A DNA stretch of 64,000 bases from the NCBI GenBank assembly GCA_026119855.1, contig JAOWBW010001441.1:62001-126000 (forward strand), read 5' to 3'. The notes under the pieces are model-generated. The model ran no database searches, was not told the origin of the DNA, and was given only the letters and a program-made list of their open reading frames with translations. The stretch's first letter is position 1. The number at the start of each line of letters is the position of its first letter. This DNA is from Campanula takesimana (taxonomy: Eukaryota; Streptophyta; Magnoliopsida; Asterales; Campanulaceae). Made by a program: the position numbers and the translations under genes. This document shows, piece by piece, positions 46,301-59,900 of this stretch.

Positions 46301-49300
46301 AAATATGGAAGTATATGAGCTCAATACCTGCTGCTGAATGGCGTTGATATTCGAAAAACTTGAAATTTTTAAACATGCATAGTAGTTCTTATGAAACCCA
46401 AGTTCTGTGCAATTAATTTTGAATTTTGAAAGAGTTAGATGCAAATATTTGATAACTCAATGAATTTGTGGCACTTCTCAGTTCTCGCACTTTGTTATTG
46501 AACCATTGGCTCATAATGCAGATATGGGATTTCAGCTCTCATCTAAATGCTTTGTCAGAATCAGAGACGGATGTAAGCAGGGGTGAATCAACTGTGATTA
46601 ATCAAACCCCTCTACTCAAGTTTGGTGGCCACAAAGATGAAGGCTATGCATTAGACTGGAGTCCTCTTGTCCCCGGAAGACTTGTATCTGGTATTGGCTG
46701 AATTATTTATTTACGTATTTCTTCCCCTTGCAGTTATAAACATAAGAAAATAATTTCCACTAAAATACATTTTGACATTGTCATTTGTCTTGGAAGGGGA
46801 CTGCAAGAATGGTATTCATCTGTGGGAACCAGCATCTGATTCAACATGGAACGTTGAGAAGAATCCATTTGTCGGGCATACAGCTAGTGTTGAAGATTTA
46901 CAAGTATGCATTCAGAATTGTGAAGCACAACCTGTTTATATGCACTTTTTAAGCTGTTGGATTCTTCTACTTCATCCGTCCCGGAAATGTTGTCACACTT
47001 TGATTTTTATGGTCAACTCAATTAAATAAATTTATGAAAATCTTGCTATCCCTAAGCAATTCTAAAAATGGTTGTTGATTCACCATTGGGAATGCTATCA
47101 ATAACAATTTCAAGAATTGCATAGGGATAATTGTGTTTACGTAAAATTAGGTCAAAATTTAATTGAATTGACCATGAAAGTCAAAGTGGGACTATCTTTC
47201 TGGGATGGAGGGAGTAGTTTGTTAATAAATTAACACTTATCCGTCTATTTTCCTGTGTGCAGTGGAGCCCTACAGAATCGGATGTGTTTGCTTCATGCTC
47301 TGTTGATGGGAGTATAGCCATATGGGATATACGTATAGCGAGGGAAGGGAAACGCCCAGTAGCTTCTATAAAGGCCCACAAAGCCGATGTCAATGTTATA
47401 TCGTGGAACAGGTGTTTACTTTTAATCCTACACGTCTGAATGCTGTCTATATACTTTGATTTAGTGCAGTATTAACTTGCTGCTCCTTGGATTCTGATTA
47501 GATTGGCAAGCTGTATGCTCGCATCTGGATGTGATGATGGGACATTCTCTATTCGTGATCTTAGATTAATCAAGGTAAGTTGTGGATCGTGTTGTTTTCT
47601 TTTCTCATTTTTTAGAGAACCCTTGGTCTTCATATTGTTACTCTACGAACACATGTGTATAAAAACATCCAGAATCCCCGATTATGTGCCAGTTATGTTT
47701 CTGATAGCATGTTTCCATTTTCTATATGCAGCTTTATGGTCCTGATTTTACTTCTTGTATTACAATATTAGGTATCCTATTACAATACTCCCTCTGTCCC
47801 GAAATGATCTTCCGACTTTTTTTTTTGTTACTACGAAGGTACTTTGAGCAATAATTTTAGGTTATTTAATTAATGAAAATTTGAAACTTGTTATTGATGC
47901 ACCATTATAAATACTATCAATAACAATTTTCAATGTTCATTAGAATAATTAACTTAAACGTAAAATTATTGCTCAAATTACCTTCGTAGTAAAAGCATAA
48001 AAAGTAGGAAGGTCATTTTGGGACGGAGGGAGTATTAGGTATCCTAGAGGGTTTGTCACTGTGATTGCTGTTATTAGGTACTCCTATTTAATTATTTTCA
48101 TTGTCATTTTTTTTTTCTTTCAGGAAAATGATTCTGTGGTAGCACATTTTGAATACCATAAACATCCTATAACGTCCATTGAATGGAGTCCACATGAAGC
48201 ATCCACCTTGGCAGTGACATCCTCCGACAATCAACTAACGTAAGAAATATTCCGAAACAATTTTGTGGGCTACAAGCGATTAATGCACTTACTTCCATTC
48301 TCTCATGATAACTAACACTTCTTATAAATGTAATCTCAGAATCTGGGATCTCTCTTTGGAAAGAGATGAAGAAGAGGAGGCTGATTTTAAAGCCCAAACA
48401 AAGGAGGAAGTCCATGCACCTACAGATTTGCCACCACAACTTCTTTTTGTTCACCAGGTAATATTTTTTCTAGCCACCACCATACTATATACTCCCTCCG
48501 TCTAGTCCCATTTGCATTTTTCGTTTGTCCCCAAAACAGTCTCATGTCTAAATTGTGAGGTTAAAATCATAGGTTGTTAAAATGTTCGAATAGCCAAGCA
48601 GGGATATTATGGGATGGAGGGAGTATATAAGGAGAAGGGGTGTTTGGTTGGCCATTTTGCCTCTCCCTATTTTACTCATAATAACCACCTCTCATTAAAC
48701 CTAGACATTTCTTTTATACAACTATTGCTCTTACTAATAACATTTTTATTGCAAAGATCTATTAATAACTTTATAAATCTCGAAGGATTTAATAATAATT
48801 TGGTCCCTTTGCATAGTTGTTAATCTCATACCGGCAACTGCACGAGTTTGCTTACTAGAACGGTATGTACCGGAACCGGAGTGCACCGTTTCGGATTTAC
48901 TGCACTTTTGTTAATAATGTATAATTTTTTAATTTTTTTGACAATTACATAACATAATTTTTAAAATCCAGTAAAAACAATTTATTCTATGTATATTTGA
49001 AAACAACATTTGTAAATATAGTAAAATCTAAAGAAATACTTGTGAATAAATGGTCATTTAATTTTTATTTTTTTAAATATTAAGTTGTGCTCCGTCGGGA
49101 TGGTATAGACCGGCCGGTACGGACCGGTTTAGACCAGTATGATCCGGTTCAGTGCCATACAAAAAACGGAACGGTGCATAACATATCTCGCACCGGTTTT
49201 TGACCGGAACGGTGTGTACCGGCCACTACAGAACGGGATTGAAAACTATGGTCCCTTGACAATTTTTTTATGTTTGGTCCCCCCATGATGGTCTTGTTTG

Positions 49301-49630
49301 CCGTTTCCCCTTTGAAAATAATTTTGAATTTTCCACGAGGTCGAAATTAATAAAAAGTGCCAAGTTTAGGGGGCAAATGATTGTAATTCAATCTTAATAT
49401 GTGAAAAATATATGCATATATTTGCACATATAACAATGTAGCCATGATGGCTTGTGATGTTATTAAAGATGTGTTTTTGATAACTGGAACAGGGTCAAAA
49501 GGATTTGAAGGAGCTGCACTGGCATACACAGATACCGGGAATGCTTATTTCCACAGCTGCAGATGGATTCAACATCTTGATGCCTTCAAACATTGAAACT
49601 AACCTTCCTCCTGCAAATGGTACCGCTTGA
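43390..49630 (+). CDS. HTD1: Glutamate-rich WD40 protein, GRWD1/Rrb1 family (HTD1 orthologue)
   Basis: Twelve exons, every junction GT-AG and in frame: 43390-43437, 43521-43693, 43837-43915, 44973-45152, 45273-45371, 46522-46690, 46797-46903, 47263-47411, 47502-47574, 48124-48239, 48340-48457, 49493-49630 (482 aa). The N-terminus is basic (MVRSIKSAKKLKRKNK). Residues about 50-102 match the histone-H4-binding/CAF1C-like domain (YNSLHAFHIGWPCLRF). An acidic stretch lies at about 133-153. Five to six WD40 repeats follow (GHKDEGYALDWSP, GHTASVEDLQWSP, AHKADVNVISWN, YHKHPITSIEWSP), with a DWD-type end IAIWDIR. Family knowledge: yeast Rrb1/human GRWD1 chaperone ribosomal protein L3 in the nucleolus; Arabidopsis HTD1 is a DDB1-binding WD40 protein in heat response. 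The gene looks intact; its introns hold many MITEs. Confidence 0.95.
44090..44340. other. GC-rich patch of unknown origin in HTD1 intron 3
   Basis: Around the (CG)n run at 44155-44166 and the hairpin ccccttcgggg at 44171 the base composition is much richer in G and C than the flanking AT-rich intron. No ORF, no terminal repeats that I can see. It may be a transposon fragment or DNA from elsewhere. Confidence 0.5.
45936..46125. mobile_element. hAT-type MITE in HTD1 intron 5
   Basis: CAATGTTCTAAAA ... TTTTAGAACATTG with the exact 8-bp duplication CTCGTAAG (45928-45935 and 46126-46133). It is 190 bp, with GC-rich interior built from taggcgg / cgcctag phrases that fold back. Confidence 0.95.
46968..47216. 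mobile_element. Stowaway-like MITE in HTD1 intron 7
   Basis: TA-cttcatccgtcccggaaa to tttctgggatggagggag-TA, about 249 bp. The inverted repeat is imperfect; the inner blocks cactttgatttttatggtcaa and ttgaccatgaaagtcaaagtg pair well. Confidence 0.85.
47786..48034. mobile_element. Stowaway-like MITE in HTD1 intron 9
   Basis: TA-ctccctctgtcccgaaatg to cattttgggacggagggag-TA, 249 bp. The inner inverted parts tactacgaaggtac and taccttcgtagta pair perfectly. A truncated relative lies at 53820-53954. Confidence 0.9.
48490..48625. mobile_element. Short Stowaway-like MITE in HTD1 intron 11
   Basis: TA-ctccctccgtctagtccc to tgggatggagggag-TA, 136 bp, non-coding. Confidence 0.85.
48812..49250. mobile_element. 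hAT-type MITE in HTD1 intron 11
   Basis: CATAGTTGTTAATC ... GATTGAAAACTATG with flanks gtccctttg and gtcccttg, an 8-bp duplication with one extra T. The interior has accggaacgg and ccggtttagacc repeats. Confidence 0.8.
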
Positions 49631-50150
49631 GTATGGGCCCCACGTACCCAAAACCTAGATTATGATTAATACTGCCGAGGAGGATGGTTTCAAAATATGG
49701 ATGCCTTCAGTCCGACTACTCATAGTATCTTTGGCACGGTGATGCTTGAAAGCCCCGCGTTATTTCTGGGATCGAGGGATCAACATGTCTCTTAAGTCAT
49801 CTTGCACATCAGCTCTGTCTTTTTGTTTTGTTTGAGGTTTGTGTTTTTGAGCACAGCCATTATGGAGTCGTTTTGTAGTTATCTTATTCTGGTCATTTGT
49901 TGTGAAATAAGGAGTGGAGGGTGTGGAGTATTTTGTTCTTTTTTGCTTTGATCCTGAAACAATAATATTACATCACAGATATTATAAGTTTAACCTATTT
50001 CCAACACCCAATTTTGCAGCTATTGAAGTGGTTCATGTTAAATTGGTGTTTCTCTCAATTTGAAGTCATTATTTATACAAACATAATAATGTTTTTAATG
50101 ATGCTCCATTAAGTATGTACGAATATTATCTTCTAAAATTTATGCAAAAA

Positions 50151-50181
<31 letters not shown>

Positions 50182-50938
50182 GAAAGAGCTAGGGATGCTG
50201 ATGCAGTCAAAATCTGTCCAAAGATGTTGGTTAAATTTAGAGTTTCAGAAAAAGTGTATTTTGATTTTTTTGGGCAGATTTAGTCTTTTGGTTTTCTTGA
50301 TAAAGTCTTAGTGTGCATGGCAGTCTTAATATAATGGCCAAAATTGTGGGCTTTTTCCCTTTCTCAGCGTTTTTATTGTTTTTCCAGCAATATTTCTATC
50401 TTCTTGCTGCGGTTCTTAGTGCATCAACAGGAAATGTGAAGAGATGAGAGAAAACGCGCACATTACAATTGTACGACGACCACCACATTTTGGTGATAAT
50501 GATCTTTTGTTGCAAAATATGACATTTGGAAGTACATTTCCTATCAGTGGAAGCTGGAAGGACATCAGAGGCAATTATATCGCTTGCTAAATCATTGAGC
50601 AAGAATCAATTTCTGTAAATTATACGAGTATTAAATAAATCAAAAGAGGCAATAATACAGTATCATTAAATAGCTTATAGCTAAATTGGCAAGAAGAAAA
50701 TTGAGTTATTGTTACGTCACTGGACATAATTGGGTGTCTTGTAGTACTTGCAGAAGCTTCAGAACTCTAGCAAGTCCACCACATCAGACTCTTTCAACAC
50801 ATGAAACCAAGCTTGATACCCGATATGTGTTTTTAAGGTAATTTGGCAGATTTACATCCCGAATTATGGAGCCCACAACATTCCCCGTCCAACTCCGGGA
50901 AGTGTAATTTCGACAGCATCATTTCACATCATCCACCT
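49631..50938. other. Convergent intergenic region between HTD1 and EER5
   Basis: It holds the 3' flanks of both genes. A 29-base T run (50153-50181) is the only simple-sequence feature. Short open frames here show no family signals. No transposon ends were recognised. Confidence 0.6.
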
Positions 50939-53900
50939 CTACGAATTCACTGGCTTGCCATTTAATTTTGGGAACGGGTCTTGCTTGCTCAGAACTGCCA
51001 CTTTGCTCTTATGAGCAAAGTAGCCTTTCACAAGATTCTTGTGTATTAAAATCGACATTATGCACTCAACCTGTCGCAGTAATAAATATGTCAACTTAAA
51101 AACTAATTTATAATCCCTCCGTCCCTAAATGAATGTCCAAAATTCATTTTAAAGGACATTTGATTTTTTTTTTAATACAATTTAGCAGCAAAGATTCATA
51201 TACAATCCTGTAATCCTCTTTCCAAACATTTAGTTTTGCAAGTACAAAGAGTCTAGCGAAAAACTCTTGGTAAAAAAACATTTACGGACAAAGTTTTTGA
51301 AAAAAGACAATCATTTTGGGACAAAAATTTATTGAAAATGGACATTCATTTAGGGACAGAGGAAGTAATAAAAAGAGAGCATTTTAGGTTTGCGGGTGAA
51401 GAAAGCAAACTACCTCATCTACATCCATCTCCATCTCAAGCCACTTTAACGCTTTAACAATAACTTCTAACTTGATCTGGTGTGCTTTACTTGGATCCTT
51501 CAGCTTTTGGATAATATAACTGCAAGACCAGCCACTTAAGATTACAAAGAAAGAATCCTTTCATCCTCGAAGAAATATTAGGTCAATGGAAGCTTACATT
51601 TTCTTTACCAATCTTTGATAAACTTGGAGTTCTAGCTTCTCAAGTACAAGATATACACCTGATCTTAGGAATCTGTCGTATATGGCCTTATATTATCAGA
51701 AAATATTCATAAATACGGAGTACTAATTAGTGATTACACCTATGGATGAGTTGCAAGAACATACCGATCTTCATGCTCCTCAAGAGCATGTCGAAGAAGT
51801 CGAAGATCTCCTCGCCTCATAGCTAATACAATGTTACTATACTGTGAACAAGCACAGAGCATGATAATGTTAATAACATGTCTCACTCGCTCTTTAATGG
51901 AAACCCACAAAACATACACAATTATAAATAAATGAAAAACACATACTAGTGCAGGTAAAATGGGTCTCTTCTATAACATTCTACTATTACTTTGTAAGCT
52001 CTAGTTGATCTCTTTTCCTATTGTTCAACGGAACTTCAGATTTCTTCATAAACTAACTACTGATAGGTTTTAGCAAAAATGAAACTCCACCATTTACATG
52101 CACACTTCTCAATGATAAAGTAGGTTTCTGTATCAGAGTTGCATACTTAAATTAACTTGGTGGTGGCAGTGCTAAAAAGAAGTAATTCAGGTAGTTGTTC
52201 ATTCTAGTTCTCGGGCAAGTTTAACACAAACTAGATATTAATCATCCTTGAACACATAAAAAGCTCAAGGTAAGATCAAGAACTAGCACGGATAACGGAC
52301 GATAAGTTCCTTATGTGAGTGTGACCATACAATCTCTACTATGAACTGAAATCAATCAGTTTTCAACTCAGGCGAGGAAATATATCAGAAAGGCAAACTC
52401 TCGAAGGTGCACTGCAGATACCTGGAATGCCAAGAAGTTCACCTAGATTTTTTTCCCCTCCGTCCCAGCTCAATGTGCACACTTACCCGTTTGGGGGGCG
52501 TCATTGATAAGTCCCAATTCCTAAAATGGACGTCTTTTATTATTATTATTATTAAATTTAACTTACCCCACTTGTCATACTCACATACTTGAATTGTGGG
52601 TGCCACTTGCCAACCATATCCCACTATCACACTCACAACCTCTTTTCCACTTACATTACTTTTGAATATATATATTTACTCCTTAATTATTGTGCCCAAC
52701 ATTGAGCTGGGGCGGAGGAAGTATATATTTTATTTCATAGGGCGGTAGCTAAAGAGTATCATACATCTATTACGTCAAGAATAGCCTTTATATAAATTAT
52801 ATCCTCCGTTCATAATCTACCGTTGTACTCACTGGACAATGGTGGGGGGGGGGGGGGAAGTTGAAAAAGAACTGAGTTTCAGATAAACAATGCTGGTGAA
52901 ATTTAATTTTTGGTTTTAAGAACCGAGTTTCAGATAAACAAAACAATGGGGGATATGAATAGCTATGGTAGAAAGTAAATTAAACCATACCTCAACCAGC
53001 TTATACTTCTGCAAGAGTGAATTCTTAGGTAAGATGCCTATCGAAAGCTTCACAGGTATCAGATATTTCAGGATCATCCTAATTCAATAGATCCATTGAA
53101 AAAAGCTTCAGTTTTGGACACGTAATTGAATAATCAACAAACACACAAGACATTTTGAAAAGTAAGGAAAGCTATTTGTGCCAATACAGACAACTAAGAC
53201 CCATGACTTCCGCAACAAATAAAATCGCATAAAGTAACTGACCAATCCATTTTCAGTAAAATTAATTTCTGACTGCTCTGCAGTTGGAAATGGGGCATAC
53301 ACAGTTCAAGTAAACAAATTTGTCCCCGTACGTGCAGTTTATTTCAACTTTTTATGCCCTGTATAAAGTTTCATTACAACTAGATATCATGCTTTAGGTT
53401 TCATAATGTCCATTGGTAGGTCGAGAAAATTCAGGCACCCCGTCTAAACAGTAAACGATGGTGATTAGGAAATGCCTTACAATATCAATCGTGACTATTT
53501 GTATCAACCCACATTTGAAACTAACCGAACATTAGCAGTGATTTACTCATGGAAAACATAAAATGTCAACACAAAAATATATGCAGAAATATGACCTGAA
53601 TCGAACCTTATATTTGCTTCACTATTGGAGTTACAGTTTCTCAAGGCATATGATAATTTATGATCAGCCTGCATAATACAAGAGACAATCATTAAAAAAT
53701 AAAGTAGGCTGGGTGGTCAATCTCAAATGAATACACATGAATGCAAATTTCAATAAAGGTCAAGAACAAACATTGAGTTAAGTTCAACTTAGCATAAGGA
53801 TTTACAGCTGCCTCAAAGTTCTATACACCATTATAAATATTACCAATAACAATTTTAAGATGTTCATTAGGATAATTATTAACCTCAAAACTATGCTCAA

Positions 53901-56900
53901 TATTCGCATCAGCAACAAAAAGGTAGGAAGATCATTTCGGAACGAAGGGAGTACGCTCATAGCAGTATATCAATCACCAATTAGTCACCACTAATTCTTA
54001 AAATAAGCGCAATATCACAAAATGGGCACTATTGTGTGTGTCATAACATCAAGAATGCCATCATTGAGGTGAAATGAAAAAATGAGACTACTTACAGCAG
54101 GAAAATTTTCATTGAACACTTCCAAACGACCAGTGTAATACATATAGGTGACCTGAAATGACATACCACGGAAAAGAGAGTTGTTTAGTTCCATATTTAG
54201 TTTCCATGATAAAAAATCTCAGGTGATGAAATCAACTCTCACCTTATCCCTGACAGGGAATTCTTCAAAATCAAATATGCGAGCAGTTTCAATACTTCTT
54301 ATCACACTTCGGCAAAGATGAACTGTGCCAAGCTGCAAAAAGTCGTAGCACAACAGAAACAAAGTGTGTTACAGAGGCAATTTGCGAATAATAAAAAAAA
54401 CTGTCCTGATCTTTACATCAATGGTGAGGAAGTTGGCAAATAAATAAATAAAAAAAAAAAAATGGACCATCCCAACAATTTACTTCACGACGACCATGTT
54501 CTCTAACTTTAATGCACTTTTTATTTCCCATAAGAACAACATTTTGCTATGGCAGTAGGCTCCCCGCTCCCCATTAGATCTCTCTCCATCTCAATAATTC
54601 CTTCTATATTTATGAATCATAGTTGCTTTAAGTTATGTGTGATTTTGAGCAGTTATCTCAATTCTTTTCTGGTTTGGTCAGCAAGGGATTCATTAGTGGT
54701 GCCTTGCATGCACTTCAACTTAACCAACCTACAGAATCAGATTCTCTGATTCTTAAAAACATTCACGACACTTTTTAACAAAAATTGGTTGTTTGCAAAA
54801 GAAAATTATGATATGAAAAATTTACTACTAGTCGAAATTGATTGATCAATATCCATTTGTAAGATTATTCAATAATCTGATTTAGTCGTCTTACAATGGT
54901 AACAGTGCAAGCCCTTGCTGTTACTAGTGTGTACCCAATAGAAATGCCGGAAAAGGGAAGGGAATGAGACACAAAAAAGGAAAAAGAACCACAGCAGGAA
55001 TCATCACCTTGAAATAAACTTTGAACAGCTGGCAAGTGACATATAATGCTCCAACACGTTTTGGGCCTTTTACCTACAATGTAGAGGTCCACTGTCACGC
55101 AATTATCTACAAGAAATTAGGGAACATACGCAAACACCTACAATGTTTCTTATGTATTTGTCAACATCTGCCATTATGCATCCAACCAAACTATCTGGAA
55201 AGGACCAGTAACACATGATGGAACCAAAGAGATCAAAAAGACATTTTGTTGAGAATGAAATGGCTTTTAATGTTGTCAAAATTGATGTTCAGAATTGTTC
55301 AAACATAGTTAGAACAAGCTATTAATAATTATGGGTTCTCAGTTGAATAAAGGGTAAGAGAGACACATACAGCAAGAACCCCAAAAGCTTTCATGAGGAA
55401 TGAGCCAGCTGCACTCAGCTTCTCCGGGTTTTTTCCATTTGATGACAGCTGTCTGTCGGCCTGCATTCACAATGAATGAGCTATAGATATCTTTAGTACC
55501 AAGAAAATCCACAAGCATAAAGCACCTCGCATATTGCATGCAATATAGTCAATGACACCGAGTTGATATTTGAAACATGCTTTTTTTTTTTTTTTTTTTT
55601 TTCTTGTTTGCATTTTGGAGGAAAAGCCGAAGCTTGAATTCTCAATTAATGATAGCAGGCAGCTACTTAAGATTATAGAGGACTAGTAATCCTTCCGTAT
55701 TCTCTTTTTTGCAAGGTCCGTTACTCTATGCCTAATGGAAAAAAATATATATAATATCTACAAGGTTCAAAAGGAAAAGAACAAAGGGGATCTTATAAGC
55801 AATTAAATGAAACAAAAAAAACAAGGATGTCATTCAACAGACGACATTTATTACCTTCTCAGCAAGCACCCTAATTTCATAAACAAGCACATATACAGCT
55901 TCTAATGCCCATGCTGATTCCCATGTCCGAAATTCCTGAATGAAAGCACTGAATAAATTCCATTATTGATACTCTACCCAAAAGTCAAAACCAACAACAC
56001 AAATTTAGTTCGAAATAGTTACGAAAATTACTTGGCAGATTTTTCAAACGCCTGGTAAGAATCAACCAAGTTCCCAAGCCTATAATTCTGCAATGCTCGA
56101 AACATAGGAACTATGATTTCCACAAACTGCGAGTATCTGTCAGCTTGTCTAATCACTCTATTAGCGTCCTGGAAAAGATAAATGATAAGTGCAAAAAGTT
56201 AAGTCAAATTCGGACTCCAATGAAAAGCTCCAAGCTTCCTTGTCCAAAAGCACCGAGCTCCATAACAAGATTTGTAAGCATGCAAGATGAATAAGTTGAC
56301 ACTCATGATTATAGTTGAACCCTAATTTGACAATTATGAAATGCAAAAACAGAGAATATAAGAATGACACAGTTTATGCGATAATAATTGAAATATCAAT
56401 TGAAATAATTTGGGTGGTTATACATTGTACAGTTAGATTTTTAACTGAGTGTATGTGTTACCACAAATAAAATGCTGATTTATACTTTGTATCATCATAG
56501 TTTTATACCCTGAAACCTTGGGTTCAAAATAAATTATGGTCAAAGCTAGCAACGCAAGCACAAATAGAAGATATATGTATCTTCATACACTGATTCGCTC
56601 GAACTCGTACAACAAATATGTGGAACAATATATACGCCTCTCATAAATTGAGATGGCCATGATCAACTGTAACGAACATTCATATGCAAAAGAGAGAGAG
56701 AATTTGGGGAAACTTTTCTTCATTATTGAAAGACTGAATACAAACTGTACAAGCAACCTTCTATTTATGTACATTCAGTTGTAACTACCTAACTGACTAA
56801 CCAATCAGAATTGAGAACTAACTAACTGTACATAACAAACTAACAAACTTCTATGTTTATTTACAAAACTACCCCTGCACTATATCAGTACTAACTTAGT

Positions 56901-59900
56901 CTTGCTATAACAATTTATTACATCTGCACTTAAGACTATTGCTTTGCAGTTTGCACAATTGATGGTATCAACACAATTGATGGCATTAGTCTTGTTACCC
57001 CCCCCCCCCCCCCCACAAGTGTAAGGGGTGAAAGGGTTTAGAACCCCTAACTTGTGTAAGAATTTCCAATGAAGCTGTTTGCCTAAACACTTGGTGAAAA
57101 CATCAGCCAGTTGAGAAGAGGTAGGCACATAAGTAGGTGAGATAAAACCAGCAGCTACCTTTTCCCGAACAAAATGACAATCCAATTCAATATGTTTGGT
57201 GCGAGCATGATGAACAGGATTAGAAGCAATGCTTATAGCTGCAGTGTTGTCACAGAGAACAGAAATAGGAAGAGAAATATCAACCTGCAAGTCCTTTAAC
57301 AGACTATGTAACCAAACAATCTCACAACTGGTGGTGGCCAAGGATCTGTATTCAGCTTCAGCTGAAGATCTACTAATGACAGACTGTTTCTTAGAGTACC
57401 AAGAGACCAAGGAACTGCCTAGAAACATGCAATAGCCAGTTATGGACTTTCTATCATCAATATTACTAGCCCAATCACTGTCACAATATGCTTGGAGCTG
57501 AAGAGAAGAAGTAGATGGGAAAAATAATCCTTGACCAGGGGATAACTTGAGGTATCTCAATACTCTAGTGACTGCTTTGAGATGAGGAAGTCTTGGAGAA
57601 TGGACAAATTGGCTCAGAACTTGAACTGAATAGGCAAGATCTGGTCTAGTTATGGTTAGGTATAACAATTTGCCAACAAGAACTCTGTAAGTGGAAGGAT
57701 CAGACAAATGATCCCCTTCTGTAGCTGATAACTTGCAATTTGGATCAAAAGGAATAGTCAAAGGCTTGCTATCAGATAATCCAGCAGTTTCTAGAAGATC
57801 CAAAGCATACTTCCGTTGACATAAATGAAACCCTTCTTGAGTCCTCATTATCTCAATCCCAAGATAGTACTTGATCAAGCCTAAGTTCTTGATACTAAAT
57901 TTCTTATCTAAATAGGTCTTGAGAAGAGAAATGGTGGATGAATCATTGCCAGTGACAACAATGTCATCCACATACACCAAGACTGCAGTGAATTTGGAAA
58001 CCATCAGTATGGGTGAATAAAGAATAATCTGCTAAGGATTGAATGAAACCCTGTTGAAGTAAAGATTCTGTAAGCTTGGCAAACCATTGCCTACTAGCCT
58101 GCTTAAGACCATACAGAGATTTGGTAAGTCTGCATACCATATTAGGTCCAACTGGTTTAGAATACCCTGGGGGAATGCGCATATAAACTTCTTCAGGTAA
58201 GTCTCCATGAAGGAAAGCATTATTAACATCCAATTGGTGTACTTCCCAGTTTCTGACAGCAGCAATAGATAATAAACATCTAATAGTTACCATTTTGGCT
58301 ACAGGAGCAAAAGTCTCTTGGTAATCAATTCCTTCTGTTTGGGTAAAACCTTTAGCAACTAATCTGGCTTTGAATCTTTCTATACTGCCATCAGCATTAT
58401 ATTTAATCTTGTATACCCATTTACAACCCACTGGTTTCTTCCCCAAAGGTAAAGGTACAATGTCCCAAGTATGATTACTTTCTAAAGCCTTTATCTCCTT
58501 AGTCATAGCTTCAATCCACCTATTGTCTTTAACAGCCTGTGCATAAGAATTAGGTTCTGGAACTTGACCAACAGAATTGATGAATGCTATGTCATGAGGA
58601 GGAAGATTGTCATAAGACATAAAATTGGACATGGCATATTTAGGAACAGAACAAACATTGTTAGCTTTGGGAATGGAAGAAACCATATAATCTTTCAATT
58701 TTGTGGGTAGTATTCTGATTCTGGAAGATGTTCTTGGAAGAGGATTAGGTGGAGGTGGAACAAGAACATGAGGTAAAGAATCAGATTGAATAGCAGAAGG
58801 AGGAGAAGGAGGAGAAGGAGAAGAAGCAGAAGGAGATGAATGTGATTGAATAGAAGGAGAAGTGTGTGACTGAGTTGAAGGGGTAGGAGGCTGAGAAGAA
58901 GTGTGGAGAGGAAGGGGAGTACCACATGATTGTGGAATGTACTCAGGTTCAGGCCAAGGTAAAGTATTTGTGGAACTGAGATTTGAAGATGGTGTAGCAA
59001 GAAATGGAAAAACATGTTCATGAAAAATGACATGTCTACTCACAAAGATCTTTTTGGTTTCAAGATCATAAAGTTTGTAACCTTTTTGGTTGTTGGGATA
59101 ACCAAGAAAAATACTTTTGATTGATCTAGGGGCAAATTTATCAGAAGTATGGATTGAACCAAAACAAAGACAACCAAATAATTTCAAATGAGTGTAAGAA
59201 GGTTTGGTCTTATAGAGTAGAAAATGAGGTGTTTGAAAATTTATGGCACTGCTGGGCAAAAGATTGATGAGGTAAGTGGCTGTCAAAAGAGAATGGCCCC
59301 AAAATTTTAAGGGTAAACCAGATTGGAATCTCAAGGCTCTAGAAATATCTAACAATTGCTGGTGTTTCCTCTCAACAATGCCATTTTGTTGAGGAGTACC
59401 AGGACAAGAAGTTTGATGTATGATACCAAGGTTACAAAGAAAAGGATTAACTTCTTGGTTCACAAATTCTGTCCCATTGTCAGTTCTAAACATTTTGATA
59501 GAAGTTTGGAACTGAGTAAGAACATATGATTGAAAATTCTTGAGAGTAGTAAACACATGTTGTTTTGTAGGTAATAGGAAAGTCCAAATGGCCCTAGAAA
59601 AATCATCTACAATTGTCAAGAAATACTTACAACCATTAAAGGTAGATACTCTATAAGGACCCCACAAGTCACAATGAATGAGATCAAAGCAAGCAGAAGA
59701 TTTAGAGTGACTATTTGAGAAAGGTAGCATATGCTGTTTGGCTAAAGGACAAATGATACATTTGGAAATGGAGATAATATCCTCATTACATTTATTGGTA
59801 AAACTATAAGGAAAATTATCAAGTTTTTGCAATGTAGACAAAGAAGAATGGCCAAGCCTTTGATGCCAAAGAGCAGCAGAAGATGTGCTTGATGCAGAAT

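Noticed and set aside
58695..59033. Leu-rich minus-strand frame inside the Copia pol region
   Set aside because: Alternate frame of the Ser/Pro-rich spacer between integrase and RT.
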